In this document: positions 1-12,856 of the stretch, one piece after another | How positions within the stretch are numbered: the first letter of the stretch is position 1 | How the letters are laid out: each line of letters starts with the position of its first letter | NCBI GenBank assembly: GCA_029718625.1 | Contig: CM056383.1 | Span: 67,861,758 to 67,925,757, forward strand | Direction: 5' to 3' | Origin: Synaphobranchus kaupii | Lineage: Eukaryota; Chordata; Actinopteri; Anguilliformes; Synaphobranchidae | Length of the DNA stretch: 64,000 nucleotides | Translations under genes and position numbers: made by a program | Notes under the pieces: generated by a model | The model's input: only the letters and a program-made list of their open reading frames with translations | The model's database searches: none | What the model was told of the DNA's origin: nothing

Positions 1-420
1 CTGTCTGATAACTCCACCACATCCCATAACGCTGACCTAAACCTCTGACCACAGCCCCTCCTCCTATATAATGGAAGATTATGCCATGCTGTGTATGTGT
101 TTATGATTATACCATAAACACACACAGTACACAGTAGTTGCATAGCCATCAATTTCAGTGACATGGTACAGCACATATAATTTATCATAATTTATGAAAC
201 TATTATATATTTACAGTGCATTTAGTGCCGCGTGTTTATGCAACCTTTTGTGCCGTAAATGACAAACTATGAACCATACTGAAAATCAAACACTATAAAC
301 TTGCAGGTATAAATGCGTCATTTGTTTTCATTTAATCAAATAATAAAGACTACCGTTTTTTTTACTCGACGTAAACAGCTGTTTCAATCAAATAAATTTT
401 GAAAGAACTGTTTATCATGA

Positions 421-476
421 TAATGATCATCATCACCATCTTCATCATCATCTTCATCATCATCATCAATCATCAC
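421..476. repeat. (ATC)n microsatellite
   Basis: An imperfect run of ATC/TTC triplets, for example TCATCATCATC, interrupted by ACC and TTC variants. Simple-sequence DNA with no coding context. Confidence 0.9.
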
Positions 477-1223
477 ATAATTTAAATTCCCATGCTTGTC
501 TTCCATTGCAGCACATGTACATGTATGAAGTGGAAGGTGTCAGAAAATTACATGCAATGTTCGTAAGAAATTAATACTAGCAAGTTAACTGATAAATGAG
601 ACTTGAACTTTGAATGTGAAGTTTATAATGAACCACTGAACCACGACCAAGTAAGAGTATTGATCTTTTCTGCTGGGAAACAACGTGTGCCTGCAAACCG
701 CACTCCACTCTGTGGAACAGTCCATCATCAGGAATTCATAGGACCTGTTATTGAACCCCGGGCCACCTGTCTTCTCATCCCTCCAAGAGGAGGTACGGGG
801 TGAAACGCAAGTCCTGTCACTTCGCAGAGACGTGCGAAGAATGAGGAAGGAGGGCATGGTGCGATGAAGGGACTGAGCTTCAATTAAAACTGCTGCACAA
901 AGACTATTGTATCGTCAAGTGGATTTTTTTTATTTTTATTTTTTTAAAGCACGTCATCCTTATAAGTGGCTTTGTAGAGCAGGGAATTGCTGCTATTATC
1001 CCGTTGGTGTTAATAGGAGCCGTCGTTCCTTTTTCTGCATTTATATCAGAACAGATTTCCCAAAACTCAACCAACCAAAATGCTATTTGTGTTGTATATT
1101 ATTACGTATGAATAGTTCAGTGCTCGGTTAAATAATTCAATGTTGATTAGAAAAAAATATATACTTTTGTTGATATGTTTTATTTAAAAAATTTTTTTAT
1201 TGTTCTGTAGAAACCTTGCCTTA

Positions 1224-1283
1224 ACACACAGGCACGCACGCACGCACGCACGCACGTACACACACACACACACACTCACTCAC
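1224..1283. repeat. (ACGC)n/(AC)n compound microsatellite
   Basis: About seven ACGC units pass directly into an AC run and then ACTC units. The ordered ACGC-AC-ACTC structure is a typical compound microsatellite. Confidence 0.9.
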
Positions 1284-1642
1284 ATTTTGGCTGCTAATGG
1301 TTTTCTAATTGGATTTAGACAACCTTAAACCTAAATCTGACAGCATGCATTCAACAGGCCACTATAGTCACTATAACCTCTTGCAGCACTGATAAACAAA
1401 ATAAAAACAGGAATTTAATTTCAGCTGTCAGACACGGGCAGCTATTCAAAAATATGCGTGGACATGTTTGTAGTTCAGTGACATTCTGAAACATGCCGTT
1501 CAGAATTTAAAAATGCATTCGGTGCGTGACCTCCCTCAAATTCCAGAAGAATATTTCAGAATTTAAATCACAAAGATATCAGTGTGTTAAAGTGTGTAAA
1601 AACCCGAAGGTATCACATAAAATTCCCACTAGATAATACCCA

Positions 1643-1686
1643 TTATTCTTATTATTATTATTATTAATAATAATAATAATAATAAA
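1643..1686. repeat. (ATT)n followed by (AAT)n, self-complementary microsatellite
   Basis: Five or six ATT units are followed immediately by about seven AAT units. The two halves are reverse complements, so the tract can fold into an AT-only hairpin. Its small size suggests replication slippage around a palindrome. Confidence 0.85.
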
Positions 1687-2801
1687 ATATATTATAGCCA
1701 TTACAGATACATAGGACATTACAGAACATATTTAACATTTATAATTAACCTAGGGTTTCTGCTCTTGTATGTTCTGTTGTTAGGAAATCACCTGCATTAC
1801 CAGGAGATTTGCTTTCGTGTTTTTCCCCCGATATGTCAAAAGATCTTCTTAGCGCAGCTGTGAGTAGAACATAAACATGACTGAAGTTTTAGAACTTGCT
1901 GAAGTAGTGATTTTCTCTCTCTTACTCAGCAAAATGCCAGCTTCAGAAATAGTTCGCTTTTCAATTATTTATGTGTTTTGCTGGGCAACATTTATAAAGG
2001 AAGGATTTTATTTAAATATTTATTTATTTTTTACACGCTCAGCGCAGGAGGCGTTTAGGTTAAGCCTCACAGCGTCAGTGCGTACACCGGCACAGTGCTG
2101 CTCTGGTGTCTACACTTGAGCCACGCTGCTTTTCATGTTTAATAAAAGCCTGCAGGAGCCTGAAGCTTGTGGGCAGGTCACATTTCTATACCCTTGAACA
2201 ACATATTCACCCCGAGTCTGTTGAGCAAAGTCCAGCTGTGCAAATGAGACAAGAGCAAATACACACAAATGATGGTATGGGAAAGAAAGTGTTTGACTGT
2301 AGTCTCTGGTCCAGGATGATAATCTTTTATAGGCTATTGTTCACAGAGAGGATACCTCATGCTTTGCAACAGATTTCAATCGTGCAGGTCGGGACGGCAG
2401 ATTTCTTTAGACATCCCAGCCGTTGGCATTAGAATGGTCCAATAGACAAAATGTCATCATTATGAAAGGGTAAGCATTGTGGGAAATGTAGTTCCAGCTA
2501 CAGTTGTAGCTTGTATTTGCTTATATTTAGCTATTGACGCTCTATTTAATAGGGAGGAGTATCCTGGAAGTATCGTGCACGCAACTTCCGTTTTACCTCA
2601 CAGTTCCCTTCCTCGTACTATTCAAGCATGTTTTCCTGCCTGACAAGACACAGTGAACTACTTTACTGGTGATATTCACATAATTGGAAAACACTGTTGT
2701 CATACAAATAGCATGATGTTTTTAGTATCGGTAACAAAAAAAACAGCATTTCACTGGCACAGGGCTAATACCAATGAGAGATGCACCTGTGATAGCACCT
2801 T

Positions 2802-3025
2802 CCTTAAATTCACCTTTCAGCCGAGAGCCACACAACCTCCCAAACCCCTCCCACCTGCCTTAAATTCACCTATCAGCCGAGAGCCACACACCCTCCCAAA
2901 CCCCTCCCACCTGCCTTAAATTCACCTATCAGCCGACAGCCACACAACCTCCCAAACCCCTCCCACCTGCCTTAAATTCACCTATCAGCCGACCGCCACA
3001 CAACCTCCCAAACCCCTCCCACCTG
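2802..3025. repeat. 56-bp minisatellite, four copies
   Basis: Four head-to-tail units start at 2802, 2858, 2914 and 2970, each opening with CCTTAAATTCACC and closing with CCCCTCCCACCTG. Copies differ at a few positions (TTTCAG/TATCAG, GAGAGCC/GACAGCC/GACCGCC). 56 is not a multiple of three, so coding use is unlikely. Confidence 0.95.
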
Positions 3026-5065
3026 CCTTTCTTTCAAATCTCTGCCAAAAAAATAGTAGGAAAGCTAAAATGTGTTGAGCAGTTTTTGATATAAACAACT
3101 AAAGGTGGAAATTCATGCATTTATTTAAAAAATTATTACAATTTACTTAAAAATAAAAATATAAAATCATGGGCATTGTGCATTTTGGCTCAACTGAATT
3201 TGGGTCTAAATCTTTTGAGAGTTGCCAAAGCCAACCATAATCCCTCCTTTAGAACTTCCCGTGCGGATGTTTTTAGAGCAGCAAAAGAAAGACTCCCGCA
3301 AGGGTTCAGGATTTACAGGGTTATTGTAGAAGGAATCACCGCTCAATGACTAATCTTGACAAGTCTGTAGAAGCACCACTATGATTTTATACAAGTGTTT
3401 CCAGTGTAAATGTCTTGTGTTGCTTTTATTCCCGTTAGCTGCCTCTTGTAGTCCTGTCTGCAGTATTTTTAATAGTGATACAAATGCTCTCTCTCTCTCT
3501 CTCTGTATCTATCTTTCTTTCTCTCTTCCTTCAAGCTTTCTGTGTTTTATTTTGCCCTCCTCAGCAGAAGCTTGGATCTGGATTTCACAATGCAGCGCTG
3601 CATGTTCAGTGGTGCCATTCATCTTCTGTCTGTTGCTACCTTCTCCTGTCAAATCCAATTTGAAAAATTCCTTAACTTATCGCTGATATGTCTCAATAGT
3701 AAGAAAAACATTTGTGTCAGGGTTTGTGTCTTTTCTAGAAGACATTTAAAGGCAGACTAAAATTTAAATTTAAATTGAAGGAACCAATTTAGATCTTTTA
3801 ATAGTATTTTTTAATTAGATTTTTGTCATGTTTCATATACTCCCATATACTTCATGAATTGTGGTAGTGTACACTTCAGCTATCAGTTCATCAAACTGGC
3901 CGTCCATAAACTGTTCATAGTGATAGCGGTGGTGTTGCTATGTGTTCATTCCATATTAATACTGTACGCAAAATAGATTTTTTTTAAACAATACTTTTAG
4001 GGCTTTTTCACCTTTTATTTGGACATCATACAATCTATGGCTATGGATATTACATGTTTTACACCCTTGATATAAACATTATAATATATCTGTCTAGTGC
4101 TTATATAGGATAATTCAACATTCAAAATCAATAGTTACACATGAGACAATGTAAAAAAACAAAGTACAATGAATGCCTACTCTGACAGGTAGCTGTACAT
4201 CTTGAAGATCGTAATAACAAGGCCCAGAGGGCAACAGATGTTAATTGATAACATATTCAGCAAAGAACAACACGTATGTATGAGCAATTTATTGTAATAG
4301 GGAATAATGACAAATTCCAGGATGGGAACCTGACTATTTGTCTTTGACTGGAAGCGTGGGGACGGAGAGCAGGCCAGGGAGATTCTTCATTGTGGCTCGA
4401 CTGTTTATAACATATCCTTCAGCAGGTCATTAGAGGATAATAAAGCTTGCGGACGGATGACTTCATTATAGATGACAGGCACCAGTCTCTGATGGGAAGA
4501 CATTGTGAGCCCATACACATTGATTTTTAATAGTCTTACCACACGCACTAACCACAGTGGATAAGAGAGCCTTAATCCTAGTGGATCTCCTGTAGTGGAA
4601 TGGGTAGGAGGCCAGTGTCTCCCTCTATGGGTGAGTGAAGGTCATAGTCTCTCATGTTGCTTCTTGGTCTTTGAGGTGCCAGTTATACAGGTTGCCCCCT
4701 GGGCCAAATACATTGTGCAGTCGTGGGGTTTTGCATAGTCATTTTAGGAAGCAAGTTTTAAAAAAAAAAAAGAAGTTTTTTTCCCCCTTCGTTCCACACG
4801 CAAAAGTGCTTGGCTTCCAGCATCCATCCATCTGTTGGCAGCTCTTGTGAATTTAACAGTGATTGTTTGCTGAGAGAAAACAGCCAGGTTTGTACCCAAA
4901 AGATTAGCATTTTCTCACCGTTTCTCAACTTTGTTTTTATCCTCTTTTTCTGTGCTGCTCCACTAACTGACTTCTAATTTAAAATCTTTTCATGGAAAAT
5001 TTTGACAAATGAAAAACCCTCAGACATTGAAATAATATTTTGATTATGATTATAAATACAACATG
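3026..5065. other. Spacer, no gene recognised
   Basis: AT-rich sequence with a short (CT)n tract near 3487-3505 and poly-A/T runs. No open frame shows a recognisable domain or convincing splice-bounded exon. Confidence 0.55.
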
Positions 5066-5370
5066 GGGGCTGCTGGGTGGCCCATTCGGTTAAGGAATCT
5101 CGCTGTGGTGCAAGGATGAGCCCCACGATCTCTGATTGAAACTGGACTGGACCAATCCTGACTATGGCAGGTAGCTCCGTAGGGCGATGCGCAATTGATG
5201 ACTGCATCTATCAGGGTTTGGGTGGGTTGAGTCGGTTAGGGGTCCACGTTTAATCACTATCTAGCCACCCCAACTGGTCGATTTTAGAGAATAGGAATTG
5301 GAAATGTTCAGTCTCTAGTTGGGTATCAAATCTATAAAACTAAATAAATGTAAATGTTAAATAAATTCTG
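5066..5370 (+). mobile_element. tRNA-derived SINE, degenerate
   Basis: From about 5070 the sequence resembles a tRNA gene: GGTGGCCCATTCGGTTAAGG fits an RNA polymerase III A box, and about 50 bp on a degenerate B-box-like TGATTGAAACTGG occurs. A unique body follows, then an A/T-rich tail with TAAATAAATGTAAATG motifs. This is the head-body-tail order of a tRNA-derived SINE. The B box is damaged, so the copy is probably inactive. Family not assigned. Confidence 0.55.
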
Positions 5371-5499
5371 AAATGTTGTGGGTATTGGGAGGTTGATTCT
5401 AAAATGAAAATTTTCAATAGAGCTTGCATTTTGAAAACAATCCCTTCTCAACCGCTATATTACAATACATTATGGCTGCAACGTGGTCTCACGCGGACT

Positions 5500-5992
5500 C
5501 GTCACATAGCGACGCTTCTGCCCAAGCGTCGCTATGTGACGCCAAAGGTAGCCTTTTGTGTCGTATATTGACGCAGCCTTTTGCGTCGTATATTGACGGT
5601 TGTGGCCACATAATTTGTCTTTGGTTGTGGCACTTCAATATTATGCTTTTTTATGATTTTTTTTTCTTCATCTGGTAGAGCGTTACGTGAACTCTTGTGG
5701 TCGGGCTCGCCCACTATCTTAACAGTTCGGGCATGAGCCCGAGTTACATGAACTCCTGTGAGGTTATGTTTAGGGGTTGGGGGTGGGGTACGGGAATCAC
5801 GAACTCAGAAAGATCTCCGCGCACACGGCGAAGACTGAGCGGGCATGCTCGCAGTCGGTTATCATGAGCAAAGCCTTCGCCATAGTAGGATTTGTAAATT
5901 CGCGACGAGTGCGTCAAATAATGACGCAAAAGGCCTCCTTCTGCGTCTAAAGGATGACGCCGTAGGAGCTGCCCAAGCGTCGCTATGTGACG
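5500..5992. mobile_element. Inverted-repeat (foldback) DNA element, about 0.5 kb
   Basis: An 18-bp motif, CGTCACATAGCGACGCTT, occurs at 5500-5517, inverted at 5524-5541 after a 6-base loop, and inverted again at 5975-5992. The outer pair can be read as terminal inverted repeats of a 493-bp element, flanked on both sides by ACT. The interior repeats a short TCGTATATTGACG-like module twice near the left end and related GCGTCAAATAATGACGC near the right. No transposase is present, so it would be non-autonomous. Superfamily unknown; the 3-bp flank could be chance. Confidence 0.6.
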
Positions 5993-6159
5993 ACTTGAGA
6001 GTGAGCATTATGGCACATCCAGTGTATAAGTGAAGCGCATAACACGCGATATGTGTGAATTAAATCAAAATCATGACAATTTAAAGCATTTAAAAGCAAC
6101 ACTACGCCACCTACAGAACATAATAGTGACCGTCTTTGAACCAGAACCTTTTAAAATCT

Positions 6160-6800
6160 GACTGATGCGTGAACATGCAGCAACAGAAAAGATTACACGG
6201 CAGAACCACGTCGTCTCTGCGGCTGAATTGCTGTGAATACGTCCCTCCGGTGCGACGGCAGTTCCCGTATCTATGGCGGCGGATCTGCGATCTTCACAGA
6301 ACGCTGCAACAACGTACAGGAGCGACCTCCCCTCAACTTTTCTCCCGAACCGTCATTCCTATTCGCGGCAGGTAAAGCTAACAGAGACGGACTGTCATCA
6401 GCGGCCGTCGTCCTTCACCTGGGATTCTGCGTTTTTATTAGCATTCAGCGAGGAATGCGGGGCAGGAGGGCGGGAGGGGGTTTGTCTGCTGATGCAGATC
6501 CCCCCCCTCTGTTTGGAGATGAAGCATTGCAGGACGTTGTCACTTTCAATTTAGATGGAGGAATAATATTGATCGGGCTCGTCCTTGCCCCTGCGCAGAT
6601 AGCGAGCGTAAACACGGGGGGCCTGCGAGCTTCCCTGGGGCTCTTTTCGTCAGAGGGTAAAGTGACAGGCGGCAGCATCAGGTTAGATAATCCTCCCAAG
6701 CCCGGCCACGAATCTGTAATTCGAATCTTGAGGCAGCCTAGTGACATCCCCCGGAGAGGGGCGCGGAGAGGGGCGCACGGAGTTCAAGCTTCTTAACAAT
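6160..6800. promoter_or_regulatory. CpG-rich stretch, possible CpG island or promoter
   Basis: Within AT-rich surroundings this block is G+C-rich and dense in CpG (for example GTGCGACGG, GGCGGCGGATCTGCG, GCGCGGAGAGGGGCG). No TATA or initiator context stands out. In fish such islands often mark promoters, but GC-rich transposon remnants can look the same. Confidence 0.35.
6273..6371 (+). CDS. Candidate first coding exon (partial), unknown protein
   Basis: In the CpG-rich block an ATG with a following G (ATGGCGGCGGAT) opens a 33-codon frame starting MAADLRSS and ending SYSRQ exactly at CAG/GTAAAG, a good vertebrate 5' splice site at 6371/6372 (phase 0). The protein segment is serine/arginine-rich and not recognised. 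No downstream exon is identified in the window. The frame could equally be chance in a GC-rich segment. Confidence 0.2.
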
Positions 6801-8552
6801 CCTCGTGGCCTCGTGCGTCACATGACTAGTCTGGTTATCTGCCTTCATTATTCCTGAAATTCCTCAATTGCACATTATGTGTCGGATTTTCCACAGTGGA
6901 ATACTTGCACTGTGCAAGGTTTCTTATTTGAATTCTGCCGATGGATAATGACCATTGATCTCGAGCATAATGATATTGGCCAGTTTTAAAAAGTCTTATA
7001 ATGCAAATAGTGCATTATTAACCTTTATTTAACCAGGTTTGTCTCATTGAGATTAAAATATCTTTTCCAAGAGGCTAATTAGCCTATAGAGCAGTGCTGC
7101 TGGCAGTTACATTATTCTGTCCTTATGAATTTTACCCATAGTAAATGTATTAGTATGTTATCCCTACTGTAGGATACCCATTGTTTTTGCAGGAATATAA
7201 TTTTGTTCAATTATACAATTATGGAAAATACAACTTATACAACTTCAGCTTATTCAAATAAAAATATTCTACAATATTCAAAAATGCCTGCGGCAACAAC
7301 AAAATGCAGTCTGGCAAAAGAAAATGTAGTTCACTCTCTTTCCTGTGTAAAATGAAACAAAATATTGATTATGTCACTGTGATGTCAATTGATTTATACA
7401 TCCAGAGCGACTGTGTGCAGTTAACACAAGACCCTACATAGCACTCTGGCTCTCCAAACGTCCTACAGAAAAGATATAATTTGAATGTTCATGCACACCT
7501 TTCAATCTTTAATTTACTGATATGATCTTCACAAACGTTTTATGGTTTATCTAATTATGTTTTCACAGGTATAGTATGTATCGTGGGTTTGTAAAAAAAT
7601 AATAATAATAATAATAATTTTGGGCGATCTTGTCTTTTAATGAATCAACATTAACAAATGTAAAGATTTCAGAAGGAGGCCAATATAATTTATTTGAGTT
7701 TGTTTACACGGTAAAGGCAAATTTATGATGATCACAAGACACAATTTATGACATTTATTACATCTGTGGCATTTATTAATTGACATTTATTTACAGCAGA
7801 TGCAGAATCATAATGCACAAGCTAATGGGGAATTCAGATGACATTGGATAATATCAAATGACAACTTAAAATGGATCAGTAGAAACATTTAAATATTGAT
7901 ATAGCATCACAAAGATAGTATTAACTGCATGTAATCCTTAGATTTAACAAGGAAAAAGAAGCTTGGCTCATGTTCTTCAGGGTGGTTCACCAACCACTTT
8001 ATTTGATAAAGAAAGTAACGGAAAACAGAAACTGGCTCTCCCAGACCGGGGTTTTGGATTCCTGCTTTGGAACTTGTATCTTCTCAGAGTTATTGTGGAA
8101 ATGGAAATCATGTGGAGTGACTCTGTGATTATGTATACAATTACCACAATTAATATTAACTGTATGAAATTAAATATGTCTTTGCCGACTGATATACTGA
8201 CAGCTCTAGCCTAAAGATAAATCCTTAAATTAAGATGGTTAATTTTATGAACAATCAATTATAATTGAAGGCCGAAATGTCACATATTTACAGCCAAAAT
8301 TTTGAATCTGCAAGTATTCTACAGCCAACAATTTAATGTACCTATAGGGTATCACTACCACCCCAGTGACAAGCGTTTGTACCATTTAGGTACACTTTTT
8401 CGTACATTTTTTTTCTGAGAGCGTACATGACTTTGAGTGGGAACCCTGGTGTGACTTACTGGCTTAGTTGTCCTACCATAGTTATAGTGGGTATAGGTTT
8501 CCCATGTTAGAGTGGGTGTCGGCAGTGGTTGATTTATTACACTTTTTTAAGG
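6801..8552. other. AT-rich spacer, no gene recognised
   Basis: Low-complexity AT-rich sequence with an (AAT)n tract near 7598-7618. Nothing on either strand carries a recognisable domain. Confidence 0.6.
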
Positions 8553-8731
8553 GGGATGGTGGGGTCTGTGATGTCACAGAGCACCATTAACCCAAAGGGA
8601 ATGGTGGGGTCTGTGATGTCACAGAGCACCATTAACCCAAAGGGAATGGTGGGGTCTGTGATGTCACAGAGCACCATTAACCCAAAGGGAATGGTGGGGT
8701 CTGTGATGTCACAGAGCACCATTAACCCAAA
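8553..8731. repeat. 45-bp minisatellite, four copies, each with a palindrome
   Basis: Four nearly identical units begin at 8553, 8597, 8642 and 8687 (first unit one base shorter). Each contains TCTGTGATGTCACAGA, a perfect 16-base palindrome apart from its central base pair, resembling but not matching a CRE/ATF site. Since 45 is a multiple of three the array stays open on both strands (15-residue repeats), which explains long frames here without implying a gene. Confidence 0.95.
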
Positions 8732-10460
8732 GGGGACGGAAAGGGCCGAAGGTTATTTTACAAAGGGGGATAGTTTTTGTAATTTATTTTTAACAAGGGG
8801 GGGGGGGGGGTGCGGCATCAAATCGACCCCTGGGCATAGGTTATCCCAGGTTACTAAAGCATTCACTCTCCAAAATGAATGTCAGTTGCCCACAGGCTAC
8901 CAGTCGTCCTTGATAAAATATGCCTTTGATAGTACTCCCTTTCTTCTGTTGCATTGTGTCAGCCACTCCGTGTGACGGTATGGGTGGAACAGCAATAACC
9001 CGGAGGACCGCCACTGGTGATTTCTAACTAGGGGAAGAGAGAATGGGGAATTACCTGGGAGAAAAAGAAGAGAAAAATCCAAGACTTTCACGTGTTCAAA
9101 ATCAAAGGCGAGATTGCATGCTTTGAGAGGGGATGGTTTTTTTCCTCCTACAGCACAATGCAATAAAGAGGGCCTTTTCACTGGATCGCCATGACGCCCG
9201 CTGGTGTCGGAAAGCGTCTGTGTCTCTTCTCAGTGTGCGCAGCGCAAACAAAAAAAAAAGCGATCCACACGCGGAGAGCCGCATCGATTCTGTACCCCGT
9301 TAACTGAGGCTATTGCGGGGGGTCTTACATCTCCTCCGCTGTTTATCTGTCCATTTCTCCTCTCTCCGTCTTTCCTTTCCTTCGATCAGACAGTCGTACG
9401 CTGACGGGCCGCAATCTGTCAGAAGGAAGGAGGAGGAGGGGGTTGTAGACACTGAGGAATGAGTTCATCTTCAAGCAGCGGGTGGACGGAGGCCGTTCAG
9501 ATTCCCCCATTAAAGACAATGGGGGGAAACTCCTGAAAAAGGGCTTTGCGGCCGCTGGTCGCTCAGTCACGGAGAGGCCTGGGCCATTACTACACTTTGC
9601 ACATGAAGGCACGCTCCATCTCTGTCAGTGCATGGTCAGCCCACATGCTTTACTCTGTGTTTTGTTGTGCGAGTTCAAGCAAGTATGTCTGGATTTGTGT
9701 GTATGTGGAGCGTGGTACTGGGCACGTGGTCTGGATTCAGAACCTGTTCCAGAATTGATCCAGACTCATTCCATTGCATATACAGTATATGCTCTATTCT
9801 GCTACGATGCTTTTGAAAGCATTTCTGTACTGTCGATTTGGAGGTTATTACCCTGTCAAAACAAACAAAAAAAGCAAGCACATACTTTACAATGTTTTAA
9901 TACTTTGAAATCATTACGGCCATTACATCATTATAATTTGCACATGGATTATGAATGATCTTTTGATTGCTGAATGGAGAAAAAAAAAGAAAATGCATTA
10001 TTATGTGCTTGTTCAGAACACATGTCCAGCCTATGTATGGTTTATGTAATTACACAATGTACCTTGTGACGCAGGTCACAAAAAAAGTTTTGCATTTATC
10101 TGAAAGTCAAAGCTAGGAACAAATATTGAACCCAGGTGTGTATAATGCACTGTAGTGATACAAGGTTAGCTTGCCTTCTCATTTGACAGAGTATTTATTT
10201 TCCTGTCTGTGTTGGAAGCGTTGAGGAACACAGCGTCAAATCAACAGGACATTAATCGCATTGAGGAACTCCGAAATCCCATCCTCTTGCCTGTCCGTAG
10301 CCATCTGACCAAAATCCAAATTAAAAAAAACAGACCCCTCGAATCATATCTAAACGGGCTGACACAGACTTGCTTCTGGTGGAAATTGACGGCGTAATGC
10401 CCACCGCACAACCCCCGAGAAAGCAATCTGCCTTCAAACGAGTCCTGTTCATAGTCATTA
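8732..10460. other. Spacer with a G14 homopolymer and CpG-rich patch
   Basis: A 14-base G run lies at 8797-8810. From about 9180 to 9570 the sequence becomes CpG-rich, then returns to AT-rich. No open frame is recognisable and no splice-bounded exon is convincing. Confidence 0.5.
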
Positions 10461-10660
10461 AAGTCCTACACAACTCCCGATCAATCCCGTAATAGTGTCC
10501 AAGTCCTACACAAGTCCCGATCAATCCCGTAATAGTGTCCAAGTCCTACACAAGTCCCGATCAATCCCGTAATAGTGTCCAAGTCCTACACAAGTCCCGA
10601 TCAATCCCGTAATAGTGTCCAAGTCCTACACAAGTCCCGATCAATCCCGTAATAGTGTCC
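10461..10660. repeat. 40-bp minisatellite, five copies
   Basis: Five direct units start at 10461, 10501, 10541, 10581 and 10621, each beginning AAGTCCTACACAA and ending AATAGTGTCC. The first unit differs by one base (ACTCCC for GTCCC context); the others look identical. There are no spacers between units. Confidence 0.95.
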
Positions 10661-12856
10661 AGGTCCATTCAGGTGCTGCGCAAATTGCTTCCGCTAAATG
10701 ATTAAGGAGCATAGACTATATTGTGGCTATTTGTGGGACCCGGCTAAAACACAGGTGAGACTGGGCACCTGGTTGATACGCCGCTTGTTCCCATGACAAA
10801 TCGCCTCACCTGTCTGTATTCTGCACCTGTCCTGTTGTATTGACTTTAATTTGACATTTTTTTATTTGACTTTTTTTTCTGATTTTTCCCTTTTTTCCCC
10901 CCAAGTTGGTAGCCAATTGGACCCTATACAATTCAATTCCCCCCCCCCGTATAGCAACCACCAGAGAATCGCCGCTACAACCCCAGCGGTTGAGAAATAT
11001 AACGCGATGTTGTGCTGATGCAGAAGTTTTCTGGAGTTCTTTAATCTTTGGTCTTGGTGCACCTTGGAGTACCACGGGAGGAACAAGTTGTAGACTACCG
11101 TCTTCTTTCATTAACGTCTTAATCTTGTTCAGTTCACACATCTGTAGGATCCACTGTTTGCTAAGGTAGCTGAATCTTCATCTTCAGACTCGATGTTGAT
11201 TTTTTTTTCTTTTTCTGTATATGTTGTAATGTTTAAAGAGCCTCTTCATTTTAATCCAGTTGTGAGTTGTACATTTTGATCGAAGTTGATGCACCAAGTT
11301 GATACATCTACAAGTTTCGTTAATAAATTGATAATTGGTGTCGTTTGATAATAGTAAGTAAATTATATCAAATTAAATCTATTTTACATGTTGGATAAGT
11401 GAGGACGTTGCGTTCTGTATTTTGTTCTTCACACATCCATTGGGCTGTATTTAATTTTTGTACTTAAAATGTTTCTTCAAATATTTCTGAAAAAAGTGTT
11501 GTAGAAGGAAAGCTGACATGGGTTGACTGCCATGACAGATTATCTCGTGACATTTCGTCAACACTGGTTTAATGTATGCAGACACGCTCACGTACGGACT
11601 TTAGCTTGCCTCCCCATTAGCAGTGAAAACCGCCGTTTTTTTTACCCAGCATGCCTCTAGAGCATTGAATTCCAGTGAAAGCGCCTCCGGGAGGGTCAAT
11701 ATTCCCGAGCTCCTCTGATTGTATCAGAGAGAAACAGCTGTTTTCTGTGATGATCCTGCGTCATGACTTGTCAGCACTCCAGTCGTCACCTGTATGTCAG
11801 ATATCTACTGCGTGCTTTAGCAGAGGAATACAGAAGACTCCCCAAACACACACACACGTACACACGCACACAGGCGCTTCCCTCTTAAACACCGAAAAAA
11901 AGTAAAAAAACTTGAAAACAAAGTTAAATAAATGGTGCGTTTCACCATTGTTTATCAATATGGGCGATTGTGCTCAAGTGGTGGAATAGTGTGGATTGGA
12001 AGCATGTACAGTACATATCATGATTGTGGATTTCAAGAGCCTTGAAAATAGCATAATATAAAATTTAAATAACATAATATGAATGTATGTTTTGACTTAT
12101 GCGGGAACCCTTTTCGAAAATCACTTTCAAGTCTTTAAAAGTGGCAGACATATCCGTACAGTTTTCATCGGTCCTGTTTTACATCAGGAATTAATAGACC
12201 AACTTGAAATAATAATATGGAACCTTAGACCCCAAAGGGATTTGATGAATGTCAGACTTTATTGAACCGATAAAAAATGATCTTTCTACAGTCACTTGAC
12301 TTTCCCTTGAGCTGAACCACTGTGTAATTCAGCACTATCTACTTTTTATTCCGGATGGTTGTTAAAAAATTTATATAATTCCTGTCCCTTGTAGGGGACA
12401 TGGGTCTCTGGCCTTCATCTCAAGAACCATGTATTCTACTCTGCTGGAACCTACACTACAAGGGATAGTCAAGAAATATAAATGCATTATTCTTTCTATA
12501 ATAATAGTATTAAAGTATTATTTCTTTTACTTTTATCAGCTTCCCTTTTTGCCAGTGGATATTACCCCTTTTTGTTCATTTAACATGATAATTTCCAAAT
12601 ATTATGCAACTATTAGAGGAGTTCTTCAATCATCAAACTAGTGATTGCTTGTTTTTAGCTATAAGTTCATTTATACTTAAAATATCTTTTTATATATTTT
12701 TTATAAATATATGCTATTATTTATCTGGTCGACTGTGTTTGATAGGGCGAGAGTTTGCCAAGGCGGGGTCTTGGCACTAGCTTCTAGAAATATGAAATAT
12801 TATAAAGCTGAACTTTATTGATATTTTGTCCATGGGTTACATAAATGACACTCCCA
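10661..12856. other. AT-rich spacer, no gene recognised
   Basis: Contains poly-T and C9 runs near 10860-10950 and a short (CA)n tract near 11846-11871. Open frames are short and unrecognisable. Confidence 0.6.

Larger units (their letters stand above)
1..2801. other. AT-rich spacer, no gene recognised
   Basis: Both strands hold only short open frames with low-complexity composition and no recognisable domain, so I call no gene. The stretch includes three microsatellites listed separately and several poly-A/T runs. It reads as non-coding vertebrate spacer. Confidence 0.6.

Noticed and set aside
5066..5145. A functional tRNA gene
   Set aside because: Box B is degenerate, the cloverleaf does not close convincingly, and a SINE body and tail follow.
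6233..6796. 187-codon plus-strand frame
   Set aside because: GC-rich DNA with few stops; overlapping frames on both strands are equally open, no domain is visible, and a splice donor cuts through it.
8529..8975. 148-codon plus-strand frame with 15-residue repeats
   Set aside because: Most of it is the 45-bp minisatellite, which is also open on the other strand; the rest is unrecognised.
10461..10660. Five 40-bp repeats as a CRISPR-like array
   Set aside because: Units are contiguous with no spacers, and the surroundings are vertebrate.
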